From Rhodococcus koreensis (lineage in GTDB: Bacteria; Actinomycetota; Actinomycetes; Mycobacteriales; Mycobacteriaceae): DNA of 64,000 nt. The translations under genes and the position numbers were made by a program. The stretch lies in NCBI RefSeq assembly GCF_900105905.1, contig NZ_FNSV01000005.1:4154001-4218000 (forward strand). The letters are read 5' to 3'. This document shows, in pieces, positions 56,492-64,000 of the stretch (positions are counted from its first letter, which is position 1; each line of letters begins with the position of its first letter). The notes under the pieces are model-generated. The model saw nothing but the letters and a program-made list of their open reading frames with translations. It was not told the origin of the DNA and ran no database searches.

Positions 56492-57934
56492 TCAGGCCGA
56501 AGGGCTGAGGTAGACGGTCTTTTCGGCTTGGTAGAACTGCATCATCGAGTCCCCCGCCTGTTCCTTGTGGGTCTGCGTGCTCGACGCCTTGTACCCGCCG
56601 AACGGCGCGTTCATGCTCATGCCGGTGGTGGGCTGGTTGATCTTCACCAGGCCCGATTCGGAACGGCCCGCGAACGCGAGCGCCCTGGTCACGTCGTTGG
56701 TGACGATTCCGGCGCTGAGCCCGAATTCGGTGTCGTTCGCGAGTGCGACCGCCTCGTCGAAGCCGGCGGCCCGCAAGAATACCAGCAGAGGTCCGAACAC
56801 CTCTTCCGTCACCACCCGCATGTCCGGGCGGCCTCCGGCGAACACGGTCGGGACGGCGAAATAGCCGTTCTCGCTGTCGAGACTGGTTCCGCCACAGACC
56901 AGTTCGGCGCCTTCGTCACGGCCAATCTGCACGTACTCGAGGAACTTGGCGAGCTGCCCCGCGCTCGCGAGAGCACCCATCCCCACTCCCGGGTCCGCGC
57001 CCGGCCCGACGGTGATCTCGCCGGCGAGTTCCACCACGCGGTCCAGCAACCGGTCGTGGATCGAGCCCACCGCGATCACCCGACTGGTGCCCGTGCAGGC
57101 CTGCCCGGACAACCCGAAGGCGCCCTTGACGATCAGCGCTGCCGCCTTGTCCACGTCTGCGTCGTCGAGGACGACGACGGGATTCTTGCCGCCCATCTCG
57201 AGTTGACTCCGGCGCGACGGACCCACCGCCGCGTGGATCGCGCGGCCCACGCCGGTGGAGCCGGTGAACGTCACGGCGTCGACGCGCTCGTCCGCCGCGA
57301 TTGCGGCGCCGGCGCGGCCGGAGCCCTGGACCAGAGCGACGGCCCCGGCCGGAAGCCCCCCGGCCAGCAGTGCCTCGACCAGCCGCTGTCCCATCAGCGG
57401 CGTCAACTCGGACGGTTTGAACACCACGACATTTCCCGCGGCGAGGGAAGGTCCCAGTTTGCGTGACGGGATGTTGAGCGGGAAGTTCCACGGGGTGATC
57501 GCGCCGACGATGCCGACGGGTTCGCGCAGGGTGATGACCAGTCCCTCGCCCGGGGTGGGATACGTGCTGCCGGTGGTCCGGAGCGCCTCACCCGCGTAGA
57601 AGCGCAGGTTCATCGGAGTGCGGCCGACTTCCATCGTCGCCTCCGCCCGGGTCTTGCCCTCCTCTCGAACGAGTTCGTCGACGAGTTCGGCTGCCCGCGT
57701 CTCGAGGTGCGCGGCGGCACCTTCCAGAATCGCCGCGCGGCGTTCCGGGGGCGTCGCGGCCCACTGCGGCGCCGCCTTGGCCAGCGCGCCCACGGCGGCA
57801 TCCACGTCCGCCTCGGTGGAATCGGGGAACACGCCGATCACGTCGTGGTGGTCGGCGGGGTTGCGCCGCTCGAACACCTCGCCCGAGAACGACGGAACCC
57901 ACTGCCCGTCGATCAAATTGAGTCCCTCGATCAT
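56492..57934 (-). CDS. Aldehyde dehydrogenase (succinate/ketoglutarate-semialdehyde type)
   Basis: A 480-residue NAD(P)-dependent enzyme with catalytic Cys in GQACTGTSR and general base Glu in LEMGGKNP; ITPWNFPLN and GSTGVG are conserved. It would oxidise the aldehyde released by the oxygenase step. ATG 57934 overlaps the reductase stop (ATGA). Confidence 0.92.
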   Translation of the reverse strand: MIEGLNLIDGQWVPSFSGEVFERRNPADHHDVIGVFPDSTEADVDAAVGALAKAAPQWAATPPERRAAILEGAAAHLETRAAELVDELVREEGKTRAEATMEVGRTPMNLRFYAGEALRTTGSTYPTPGEGLVITLREPVGIVGAITPWNFPLNIPSRKLGPSLAAGNVVVFKPSELTPLMGQRLVEALLAGGLPAGAVALVQGSGRAGAAIAADERVDAVTFTGSTGVGRAIHAAVGPSRRSQLEMGGKNPVVVLDDADVDKAAALIVKGAFGLSGQACTGTSRVIAVGSIHDRLLDRVVELAGEITVGPGADPGVGMGALASAGQLAKFLEYVQIGRDEGAELVCGGTSLDSENGYFAVPTVFAGGRPDMRVVTEEVFGPLLVFLRAAGFDEAVALANDTEFGLSAGIVTNDVTRALAFAGRSESGLVKINQPTTGMSMNAPFGGYKASSTQTHKEQAGDSMMQFYQAEKTVYLSPSA

Positions 57935-59172
57935 GACACCGTCACCAATTCCTCGTCGTCCTCGTCCATCAGGTCGAACAGGTCGACGCTCTCGTCCGCC
58001 AACCGGGCCGGTGCGATCGCCCGGCCGATCAGTTCCCTGGCCGCGCCGATCTCCTCGCCGCGGTCGAGCGTGAAGGCGCCGCGCACGACGCCGCGGTCCA
58101 GATAGAAGGCGGTGAATTCGCCGCTGTCGGCGCTGCCGCGGAATACCAGGTCCGTGTAGGTGGCGGCGCCGGTGAACTGGATGTTCTTGCCGAACTGATC
58201 GGACCAGAACCAGTGCGCGGGGTCCACGGCCCCGACGCGCCCGAGCATCAGGTTCGCCGTCGCGGCCCCCTGTTTACTCGCGTTGTCGAAGTGTTCGACG
58301 CGCACGTGCCTGCCTGCCGCGTCGGAGAATCGGGCCGCCACGTCGCCGGCGGCGTACACGTGCGGAACCGACGTCCGCCCCTGCGCATCCACGAGGATTC
58401 CGCCGTCGACGGCCAGTCCGGAGGCCTGCGCGACCTCGACGTTGGGGACGATCCCGATCCCGACCACCACGACGTCGGCCTCAATCACGTCTCCGCCCTC
58501 GAGCGCGATGAGCACGCCGTCCGGCCGGGTCGTCACGGCGTCGACCCGGACGCCGCCGCGTACGGTGACGCCGTTCTCGCGCTGCAACCGCGTGCAGACA
58601 TCGCCCATCTCGGGCCCGAGAATCCGGGCGAGAGGCACCGCGTCCGCCTCGAGGACCGTCACCTCCGCGCCGAGAGTTCGCGCGGTGGCAGCAATTTCGA
58701 GTCCGACGAAACCGCCGCCGATCAGCACCAGTCGAACGCCGGGGCGAAGCTGGGCGGCGAGCCGTTCGGCGTCGTCGATCGTCCTCAGGTAGTGCACCCG
58801 TTCCGGTGCGGGGCCGGTCACCGGCATCGTGCGCGGCCTGCCGCCGGTCGCGACGAGGACGGCATCGGCCGCGATGCTCCGCCCGTCGGACAGTTCGACC
58901 GATCCGCCGCTCGCGTCGATCCGCGTCACCGTCGTGCCGGTGAGGAGTTCGACGTTCTGCTGGTCTCGCCATGCGTCGGGCAGGAGCATCAACGATTCGC
59001 GGTCCTCCTGCCCGGCGAGGAATTCCTTGGACAGCGGTGGGCGCTGATACGGCGCGTGCGGCTCGTCGCCGACGAGGAGGATCCTGCCGTCGAACCCTCG
59101 GCGCCGCAGGGTGCGCGCCGCGACAGCGGCGGTCTGGCCGGCACCGATGGTGACGATGGTGTTCAGCGTCAT
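57931..59172 (-). CDS. NAD(P)H:ferredoxin reductase, FAD-dependent
   Basis: A 413-residue oxygenase-coupled reductase: GAGQTAAVAARTLRR (FAD), LIGGGFVGLEIAATA (NADH) and VYAAGDVAARF motifs plus a C-terminal reductase domain. It transfers electrons to the adjacent Rieske proteins. The first motif is GxGQxx, as in BphA4-type enzymes. Confidence 0.93.
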   Translation of the reverse strand: MTLNTIVTIGAGQTAAVAARTLRRRGFDGRILLVGDEPHAPYQRPPLSKEFLAGQEDRESLMLLPDAWRDQQNVELLTGTTVTRIDASGGSVELSDGRSIAADAVLVATGGRPRTMPVTGPAPERVHYLRTIDDAERLAAQLRPGVRLVLIGGGFVGLEIAATARTLGAEVTVLEADAVPLARILGPEMGDVCTRLQRENGVTVRGGVRVDAVTTRPDGVLIALEGGDVIEADVVVVGIGIVPNVEVAQASGLAVDGGILVDAQGRTSVPHVYAAGDVAARFSDAAGRHVRVEHFDNASKQGAATANLMLGRVGAVDPAHWFWSDQFGKNIQFTGAATYTDLVFRGSADSGEFTAFYLDRGVVRGAFTLDRGEEIGAARELIGRAIAPARLADESVDLFDLMDEDDEELVTVS

Positions 59173-59188
59173 GGTGTCACTCGCTCTC

Positions 59189-59545
59189 TCAGTCGACTTC
59201 GGCCGGCGAAGTCGCGGTCTCGGCGTAATCGGGGCTGCGGGTGAGATCGACGTAGACGACGTCGTCCTCGACCTTCACCGCGTAGGTCGGCTGGCACAGG
59301 TCCTGGTCTTCCTCGTAGCCGGTGTCGAGGTCGAACGCCCACTGGTGGCCCGGGCAGATGACGCGCCCGTGCAGCAGTGTGCCTTTCGCCAGCGACCGAT
59401 CCTGATGGACGCACAGATCACGGAAGGCGTAGATCTGGTCGTCGGTCTGGAACAGGGCGATCGCGGTGTCCCCGGCCTCGACTCGAAGCTTCCGGCGTCG
59501 GCCGAGTTCGCGCACGGTGACCAGCCGGGTCCAGTTCGTCTCCAT
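59189..59545 (-). CDS. Rieske [2Fe-2S] ferredoxin (first)
   Basis: A 118-residue Rieske protein with CVHQDRSL and CPGHQWAFD as cluster ligands. It is the closest gene to the di-iron oxidase, so probably its direct electron donor. Its sequence differs clearly from the second Rieske gene, so they are not a recent duplicate. Confidence 0.92.
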   Translation of the reverse strand: METNWTRLVTVRELGRRRKLRVEAGDTAIALFQTDDQIYAFRDLCVHQDRSLAKGTLLHGRVICPGHQWAFDLDTGYEEDQDLCQPTYAVKVEDDVVYVDLTRSPDYAETATSPAEVD

Positions 59546-59574
59546 CGTTCTCTCCTGTCGGGCGGCCTGCGTCC

Positions 59575-59599
59575 GGAGGGGCCCGGTCCGGGCCCCTCC
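59575..59599 (-). promoter_or_regulatory. Strong intra-operon stem-loop
   Basis: GGAGGGGCCC (59575-59584) and GGGCCCCTCC (59590-59599) form a perfect 10-bp stem between the oxidase gene and the first Rieske gene, without a T-tract. It probably stabilises the upstream mRNA or partially terminates, giving more oxidase than redox partners. Confidence 0.55.
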
Positions 59600-59609
59600 C
59601 TTCGCACGG

Positions 59610-60329
59610 TCAGGCGGTCGCGAGCGTGAGGTCCGGTGCCACGTACGTGTCGTAGAGACCCTTCGTGTACGAGAAGCGCATCTCGGCTCCCCACTGCACG
59701 AGTTGCAGGCAACGCTGCTGCAGCTGCGGGGTGTCCGCGTGGTCGAGCACGATCTGGTATCCGCGCTCACCGTGCACGACGTCCGACGTGATGTGCAGGT
59801 CGAAGAACTCGATCTCGTCCTCGGTGAACCCGTACACCTCACGCAGCGGGACGATCTGCTTCTTGTAGATGCTCGGAACCTGCGACTCGAGTCCGACGAC
59901 GAGTGCGGCGGTGGCCACGACGAAGTGTTCACGCTGCGACACCGCGTAGCACCAGGACTGCAATCCGCGGGTGATCGCATTCATGTTCGACGGATCCTCG
60001 ACGCGTTCCTTCGTGGTGCCGCACGCCTCGGCGAACTTGATGAGGAGGTCGGTGTGCCGGATGTCGGCCAGTTCCTCCTCGTACATGTTCTGGAGGGTGA
60101 AATCCTTTGCATTGGTGAAGGTGTCGGGGGTGTTCGAGTAGATATTCGCGAGGTAGTCGGCGAAGGGACCGACGTAGTGGTAGTGGTTCTCCGCCCACCG
60201 CGCGAAGTGGTGCTTCTCGAGCTTGCCCTCGGCCCACGCCTTGCTGAACGACGCGTTCTTCGCCTCGCGGCCCTTGATGGCGTTCTCCAGAGCTGTGCGG
60301 AATTCGTCCCTGCCCAGTAGTTCGGTCAT
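59610..60329 (-). CDS. Heme-oxygenase-like di-iron oxidase (HDO; CADD/PqqC/TenA-like)
   Basis: A 239-residue helical protein. The six ligands of the HDO di-iron site can be placed with correct spacing: E85 and H92 (EEELADIRH), E148 (GLESQ), H179, D183 and H186 (DLHITSDVVH). TenA thiaminases lack this set, so it should be a true O2-activating di-iron enzyme, of the superfamily with CADD, UndA, BesC and SznF. Reactions in that group include N-oxygenation, decarboxylation and C-C or C-N cleavage. The substrate is unknown. Followed by Rieske ferredoxin and reductase genes. Confidence 0.85.
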   Translation of the reverse strand: MTELLGRDEFRTALENAIKGREAKNASFSKAWAEGKLEKHHFARWAENHYHYVGPFADYLANIYSNTPDTFTNAKDFTLQNMYEEELADIRHTDLLIKFAEACGTTKERVEDPSNMNAITRGLQSWCYAVSQREHFVVATAALVVGLESQVPSIYKKQIVPLREVYGFTEDEIEFFDLHITSDVVHGERGYQIVLDHADTPQLQQRCLQLVQWGAEMRFSYTKGLYDTYVAPDLTLATA

Positions 60330-60483
60330 GATGTGCCTCGTCTTCCTCGGATATGAGATGGTTGGGGAATGCTCCGACTGGAGTGAATTCGACGGTATCG
60401 ACTCGAGATCGGGGCGACCACGGTCGAAGTGACTGCGACGGAACGGTTTCGATGTGCACGTTGTCGGCACACGGGGAAGTTTG

Positions 60484-60930
60484 TCAGTTGCGCACTACCG
60501 CGAGAGCTTCGAACTCGGCCAGCATCGCCGCTCCGACCGCCTTGTCCTGCTTGCCGTTTCCGCCGCTGATCCCGATGCCGCCGACGATCTGGCCGTCGAA
60601 GACGAGGGGGAATCCGCCGACGAACACCGCGAACTTGCCCGGCAGCATGTGGCTGATGCCGAATGCCTCGTTCCCGGGCAGAGCGGGGCCGTCCGGGGCC
60701 TCGTTGAACAGGTGCGTGGCCCGCTCGTGGCCGGCCGCGGTGAACGCCTTGGCGATCGCGATGTCGACTCCGGTGAGGCGCGCTCCGGGCAGTCGGTGCA
60801 GGGCCAGGACGTTGCCGCCGTCGTCGCAGACGCACAGGGTCTGCTTGACGCCGATTTCCTCGGCCTTCGCGCGTCCCGCGGCGAGCAGCGGGAGTGCGTC
60901 GTCGAGGGTGATGCGGTGAACCTGATGCAT
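60484..60930 (-). CDS. GlcG/HbpS-family (heme-binding-like) protein
   Basis: A 148-residue protein with the GlcG/HbpS pattern: VCDDGGNVLALHR, KAFTAAG and the GIGISGGNGKQD C-terminal loop. Members are small and often accompany oxidoreductases or catabolic enzymes; a cofactor or substrate-binding role is assumed, and biochemical proof is scarce. First gene of the minus-strand operon, divergent from pucR; GGAG precedes ATG 60930. Confidence 0.85.
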   Translation of the reverse strand: MHQVHRITLDDALPLLAAGRAKAEEIGVKQTLCVCDDGGNVLALHRLPGARLTGVDIAIAKAFTAAGHERATHLFNEAPDGPALPGNEAFGISHMLPGKFAVFVGGFPLVFDGQIVGGIGISGGNGKQDKAVGAAMLAEFEALAVVRN

Positions 60931-61040
60931 GGTCTTCTCCGTTGCGTATTCGGGAGGAAGTGATGCACCGATTTCTATCACCGGCATCGCCGGCGGAACC
61001 ATGGTCAAACTATCCGGCAATTTCCGTGAAATCAGGGCAT

Positions 61041-61081
61041 AGTGCATAGGCAGTGCAGGTGCGCGCTCCGCCATACTGCAC
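61041..61081. promoter_or_regulatory. Repeated AGTGCA half-sites between operon and pucR
   Basis: AGTGCA occurs at 61041 and 61052 (11-bp period, one helical turn), and GTGCAG (61053-61058) pairs with CTGCAC (61076-61081) as an inverted repeat with a 17-bp spacer. It sits 29 bp before the pucR start, within the divergent promoter; candidate PucR binding region. Confidence 0.4.
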
Positions 61082-61109
61082 CTTTCGACTCCAGCCGAGG
61101 AGGTCCGTA

Positions 61110-62801
61110 GTGGACGACACCACGACGCCGAACGCGGACGACGAGCGACTGTCGCTGCGCGGCCTGCTCGAAGAGCCACTGCTCGCGTCGGCCCGGGTGC
61201 TGTCCGGCACGGACGCCCTGAGCGGCCCGGTGACGTGGTGCCTGCCGTGGGGTGAGGTGATGAGCAGGCCCGACTCGCTCGCCGAGGTCGCCGTCTACAC
61301 CCGGCCCGAAACCCTGTCCGCACCCGGACGCGAACTCGAGTCGCTGGTGGCGCGGGGTGCCGGCGTCCTCCTGGTCGACGGGTCGGCGCCCGTAGGCATC
61401 ACCTGGCCGACCGGACTGACGGTCGTGGAACTGGGATTTCCCGTAGGGTTCACGGCGCTCAACCGACTCCTCGCCGAGCGCGCACTCACCCAGGAAGCGC
61501 ACGTGATGCGTTATGCGCTCACCGTGCATCAGTCGCTCGCGGGGTTGCTGCACCGCGGGGCGGGCCTGCCGATGCTGATCCGCGAGGTCGCGGCGCTGAC
61601 CTCGGACGTCGCGGTCGCTCTGGATGTCCGGGGACGCCTCCTCGCGCACGCCGGACTTCCGGACGCCGAGGACGCGGGCACCGTCGCGCTGCTCGACGCG
61701 CTCGCCGACGCCCTGCCGCGGTTGGAGGAATCGCCACCGGCACGGATGCACAACGTGCACGTGATCCGCCTGGAGCATCCGGATGGACTGTTCGCCCCCA
61801 CGACGGCGGTCGCCGGGGCGATGCAACTGGCAGGCCGCTACGAGGGCTGGGTCGTCGTCATCGTGCCCGGGGCCAACCCGCGCAGGCACGACATCGCGCA
61901 GCACCGGGTGGTCGTCGAGCAGGCCGGGACGATCATCGGCACCGAGATGCTCCGGCAGCGGAGCGTGGACGAGGCCGAGGAGCGGGCCCGGGGCGACTTC
62001 GTTCAGGCCCTGGTGCACGGCAACTTCGCCAACGACCACGACCTGCGCACCCGGGCCGCACTGCACGAGATCGATCTGGACCTGCACTACATCGTGTTCG
62101 TCGCTCCCGGTCTCGTCGACCGGGCGGCGGGACGACCCGGCGCGAGCATGGTCCGGCTGGCTCGCTACGCCGCCGGCGTGCTCCCCCGTCCGGGCGTACG
62201 TTCTCATGTCACCGTCATCGGCGACGTGCTCGTGGTGATCCGATCCCTGAGTTCCGCCGGCGCCCCCGGCGTCGACTCGGAGATCGGCGAGTACGCGCAC
62301 GCCATGGCGCTCGATCTCGAAACCCGTTTGGGCCAGCGGATTCCCGTTGCCCACGGTCGCCCGGCGGCGGGCGCCCGCGACATCGGGGAAAGCTACCGCG
62401 AGGCCCGCATCACCCTGGGTATCGCCCAGCGGCTCGGGCTGTCCGGCTCGGTGGCCTACAACGACCTGCGCGGGTTCAGCGTGCTCGCCCGCGCCACCGA
62501 CACCGACGAGAGCCGTAGGCTCATCCGTGACGTTCTCGGCCCCCTTCGGGCGTCGAATTCGCACGCCGACACCGAGGAGTTGCTGTTCGCCTATCTCGAA
62601 GAAGGCGGCAACATCAACGCCGCCGCGCGGCGGCTCCGGATCCACCGGAACACGATGATCGCCAAGCTCGACCGCACGTCGCGGCTCATCGGCATGGACA
62701 TCCGGGAACCGGAGAACCAGTTCACGCTGTGGCTGGCGCTCCGGCTCGATCTGCTCTCCCAGGTGCAGGACACGGTCAACAACGAGATCGTGACTCGCTA
62801 G
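61110..62801 (+). CDS. PucR-family transcriptional regulator
   Basis: A 563-residue regulator: N-terminal PucR-type domain (about 10-140), GGDEF-like middle region and C-terminal PucR HTH (about 490-560, GGNINAAARRLRIHRNTMIAKLDR). GGAGG precedes GTG 61110. PucR proteins activate catabolic genes (purine, amine, amino acid) in response to a metabolite; the divergent HDO operon is the natural target. Confidence 0.9.
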   Translation: MDDTTTPNADDERLSLRGLLEEPLLASARVLSGTDALSGPVTWCLPWGEVMSRPDSLAEVAVYTRPETLSAPGRELESLVARGAGVLLVDGSAPVGITWPTGLTVVELGFPVGFTALNRLLAERALTQEAHVMRYALTVHQSLAGLLHRGAGLPMLIREVAALTSDVAVALDVRGRLLAHAGLPDAEDAGTVALLDALADALPRLEESPPARMHNVHVIRLEHPDGLFAPTTAVAGAMQLAGRYEGWVVVIVPGANPRRHDIAQHRVVVEQAGTIIGTEMLRQRSVDEAEERARGDFVQALVHGNFANDHDLRTRAALHEIDLDLHYIVFVAPGLVDRAAGRPGASMVRLARYAAGVLPRPGVRSHVTVIGDVLVVIRSLSSAGAPGVDSEIGEYAHAMALDLETRLGQRIPVAHGRPAAGARDIGESYREARITLGIAQRLGLSGSVAYNDLRGFSVLARATDTDESRRLIRDVLGPLRASNSHADTEELLFAYLEEGGNINAAARRLRIHRNTMIAKLDRTSRLIGMDIREPENQFTLWLALRLDLLSQVQDTVNNEIVTR

Positions 62802-62804
62802 ACC

Positions 62805-64000
62805 TCACGCGGCCACCGGGTCTTCGCCGATGAAGGTCCCGGCCAATCCTGCGACGACGACGAGGGCGGCGACGACGAACAGCAGCCCGTACGGATCGGA
62901 CGCCAGGTGTGCGGACACGCCGACCCAGGCGGCGCCCACGGCGGAGCCGCCGAAGCGGATGAGGTTGAACAGTCCCAGACCCGTCCCCACGGCCCCCGCG
63001 GGCGATCGGGTCGAACCGGCCGCGGCGGGCGTCTGAACCATGCCGATTCCCAGTCCGGCGACGACGAGTACGGCTCCGAGCGCGACCGGGTTCCGGACGT
63101 CGGCGGACAATGTGATCGCCAGTGCCACTTGGCTACCGATCAACACGGCCAGACCGGATCGCATCACCACCCGGGCCCCGATCCTGTCGACGAGACGCCC
63201 GACGACGGGTGCCACGCACGTCATGACGACCGGCAGCACGAAGAGCATCAGCCCGGCCTGCGTGGTCGAACTGCCCGAGCCCGTCAGGTAGAGCGGAAGC
63301 GCGAGCAATACTGCCCCCAGCGCGAACATTTGAGTGAAGGCGGCGAGAGCGCTACGCAGAAAACGTGATTCGATCACCAGGTCGATGGGCACGAACGGGT
63401 TCGCCGCCCGCCTGCAGTGGATCACGAACGCGGCAATGACGGCGACTCCGAGGCCGATGGTCGCGATGCTGGCCCAGGCGGGCACCTGCTCCTGCGAGAC
63501 GGTCGTGAGACCGAGGATCAGCAGGGCCGCCCCGAGTGTGACGGTGAGCGCCCCGATCGCGTCGAGCCGCATCTTCTTGCCGGGGTATCTCGGGATGTAG
63601 CGGAGGGTCGCGGCGAATCCGATCAGGGCGACCGGCACCAGTGGCACGAACGCCCACCGCCAGCCCCACCAGTCGCTGACGATTCCGCCCATGGACGGAC
63701 CCACGGCCTGACCGATGCCGTTCACCGCCGCCCACGCGCCGACGGCGCTCGCCCGCCTTGCGGGCCCGAACAGCCACGCGATCAGCCCCATGACCGCGGG
63801 CGCGAACGCGGCCGCCGCGATCCCGCCGAGCGACCGCCACAGCACGAGCACGAGCAGCGACGGCGCGAGCGCCGCGCCGAGGGAACAGACCGCGGTCCCC
63901 AGCAGGGCGGCGCAGTACATGCGCCTGCGACCGAACCGGTCCCCGATCCACCCGGCCAGCGGCATCGTCGTCGCGAACGTGAGGAGGAATCCGACGACGA
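62805..64000 (-). CDS. MFS transporter (EmrB/QacA-like), 5' partial
   Basis: At least 398 residues, running off the right edge; the first residues seen are VVGFLLTFATTMPLAGWIGDRFGRRR, so one or two N-terminal helices are missing. Motif A (GWIGDRFGRRRMY) and DWWGWRWAF place it in the DHA2 exporters. It converges on pucR with a 3-bp gap. Confidence 0.88.
   Translation of the reverse strand, partial: VVGFLLTFATTMPLAGWIGDRFGRRRMYCAALLGTAVCSLGAALAPSLLVLVLWRSLGGIAAAAFAPAVMGLIAWLFGPARRASAVGAWAAVNGIGQAVGPSMGGIVSDWWGWRWAFVPLVPVALIGFAATLRYIPRYPGKKMRLDAIGALTVTLGAALLILGLTTVSQEQVPAWASIATIGLGVAVIAAFVIHCRRAANPFVPIDLVIESRFLRSALAAFTQMFALGAVLLALPLYLTGSGSSTTQAGLMLFVLPVVMTCVAPVVGRLVDRIGARVVMRSGLAVLIGSQVALAITLSADVRNPVALGAVLVVAGLGIGMVQTPAAAGSTRSPAGAVGTGLGLFNLIRFGGSAVGAAWVGVSAHLASDPYGLLFVVAALVVVAGLAGTFIGEDPVAA

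Noticed and set aside
61032-62645. Minus-strand frame opposite pucR
   Set aside because: Shadow frame; the plus strand encodes a complete PucR protein with a ribosome site.

Overview
The window is high-GC actinobacterial chromosome, most likely from a large-genome Rhodococcus (R. jostii/opacus type). The basis is the core gene order clpC - lipase - lsr2 - lysS - coaX - panD - panC - DUF2520 - folK/B/P/E - ftsH - hpt - tilS - DUF2342 zincin - dacB - ppa, which follows the mycobacterial Rv3596c-Rv3628 order, flanked by catabolic and transport genes of rhodococcal character. No tRNA, rRNA, insertion sequence, phage gene or CRISPR array was recognised.

Layout. (1) 1-1654: a four-gene, ATGA-coupled cobalt-type nitrile hydratase / thiocyanate hydrolase-like cluster, cut by the left edge. 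(2) 1662-3732: OsmC thiol peroxidase, a WYL regulator and a divergent DinB-like enzyme sharing an operator-like inverted repeat. (3) 3801-29083: the conserved core block (proteostasis, nucleoid protein, lysyl-tRNA synthetase, pantothenate and folate synthesis, FtsH, purine salvage, tRNA-Ile lysidine synthesis, PBP4-type carboxypeptidase, pyrophosphatase). Inserted in it are a cysteine dioxygenase/rhodanese pair, a 24-bp tandem repeat, an amidase and an unusual six-helix membrane Ser/Thr kinase. (4) 29150-37327: accessory genes (MFS pump, crotonase, flavoprotein, hydrolase, TetR plus membrane protein behind a double operator, YbaK, flavin reductase). (5) 37333-40435: a SAM-IV riboswitch ahead of a cysteine-desulfurase-like gene and an internally shortened luciferase-like gene, then a decayed MCE gene. 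(6) 40546-44781: an agmatine-to-putrescine operon (NCS1 permease, TetR, N-carbamoylputrescine amidase, agmatine deiminase). (7) 44760-46714: DGPF-domain protein plus an ECF42-type sigma factor. (8) 46934-52137: a Pls/PosA-type membrane NRPS with a lysine-like specificity code, translationally coupled to an M1 aminopeptidase. (9) 52068-62801: a tightly packed minus-strand operon built round a heme-oxygenase-like di-iron oxidase (HDO), with two Rieske ferredoxins, a ferredoxin reductase, an aldehyde dehydrogenase, a GGT-like Ntn-hydrolase, RidA, HbpS/GlcG, a GntR regulator and an exporter, and a divergent PucR regulator. (10) 62805-64000: an MFS transporter cut by the right edge.

Regions 8 and 9 are the best candidates for undescribed biology. 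Region 9 reads as an oxygenase system whose two-electron supply, aldehyde disposal, imine clean-up and amide hydrolysis are all encoded together; I infer a C-N-containing substrate but cannot name it. Region 8 suggests a poly- or oligo-lysine-like product with a dedicated peptidase. Region 5 links two uncharacterised genes to S-adenosylmethionine level. Coordinates and start codons were chosen by hand from overlaps and Shine-Dalgarno sites; family assignments are from recognised motifs, not from database searches.
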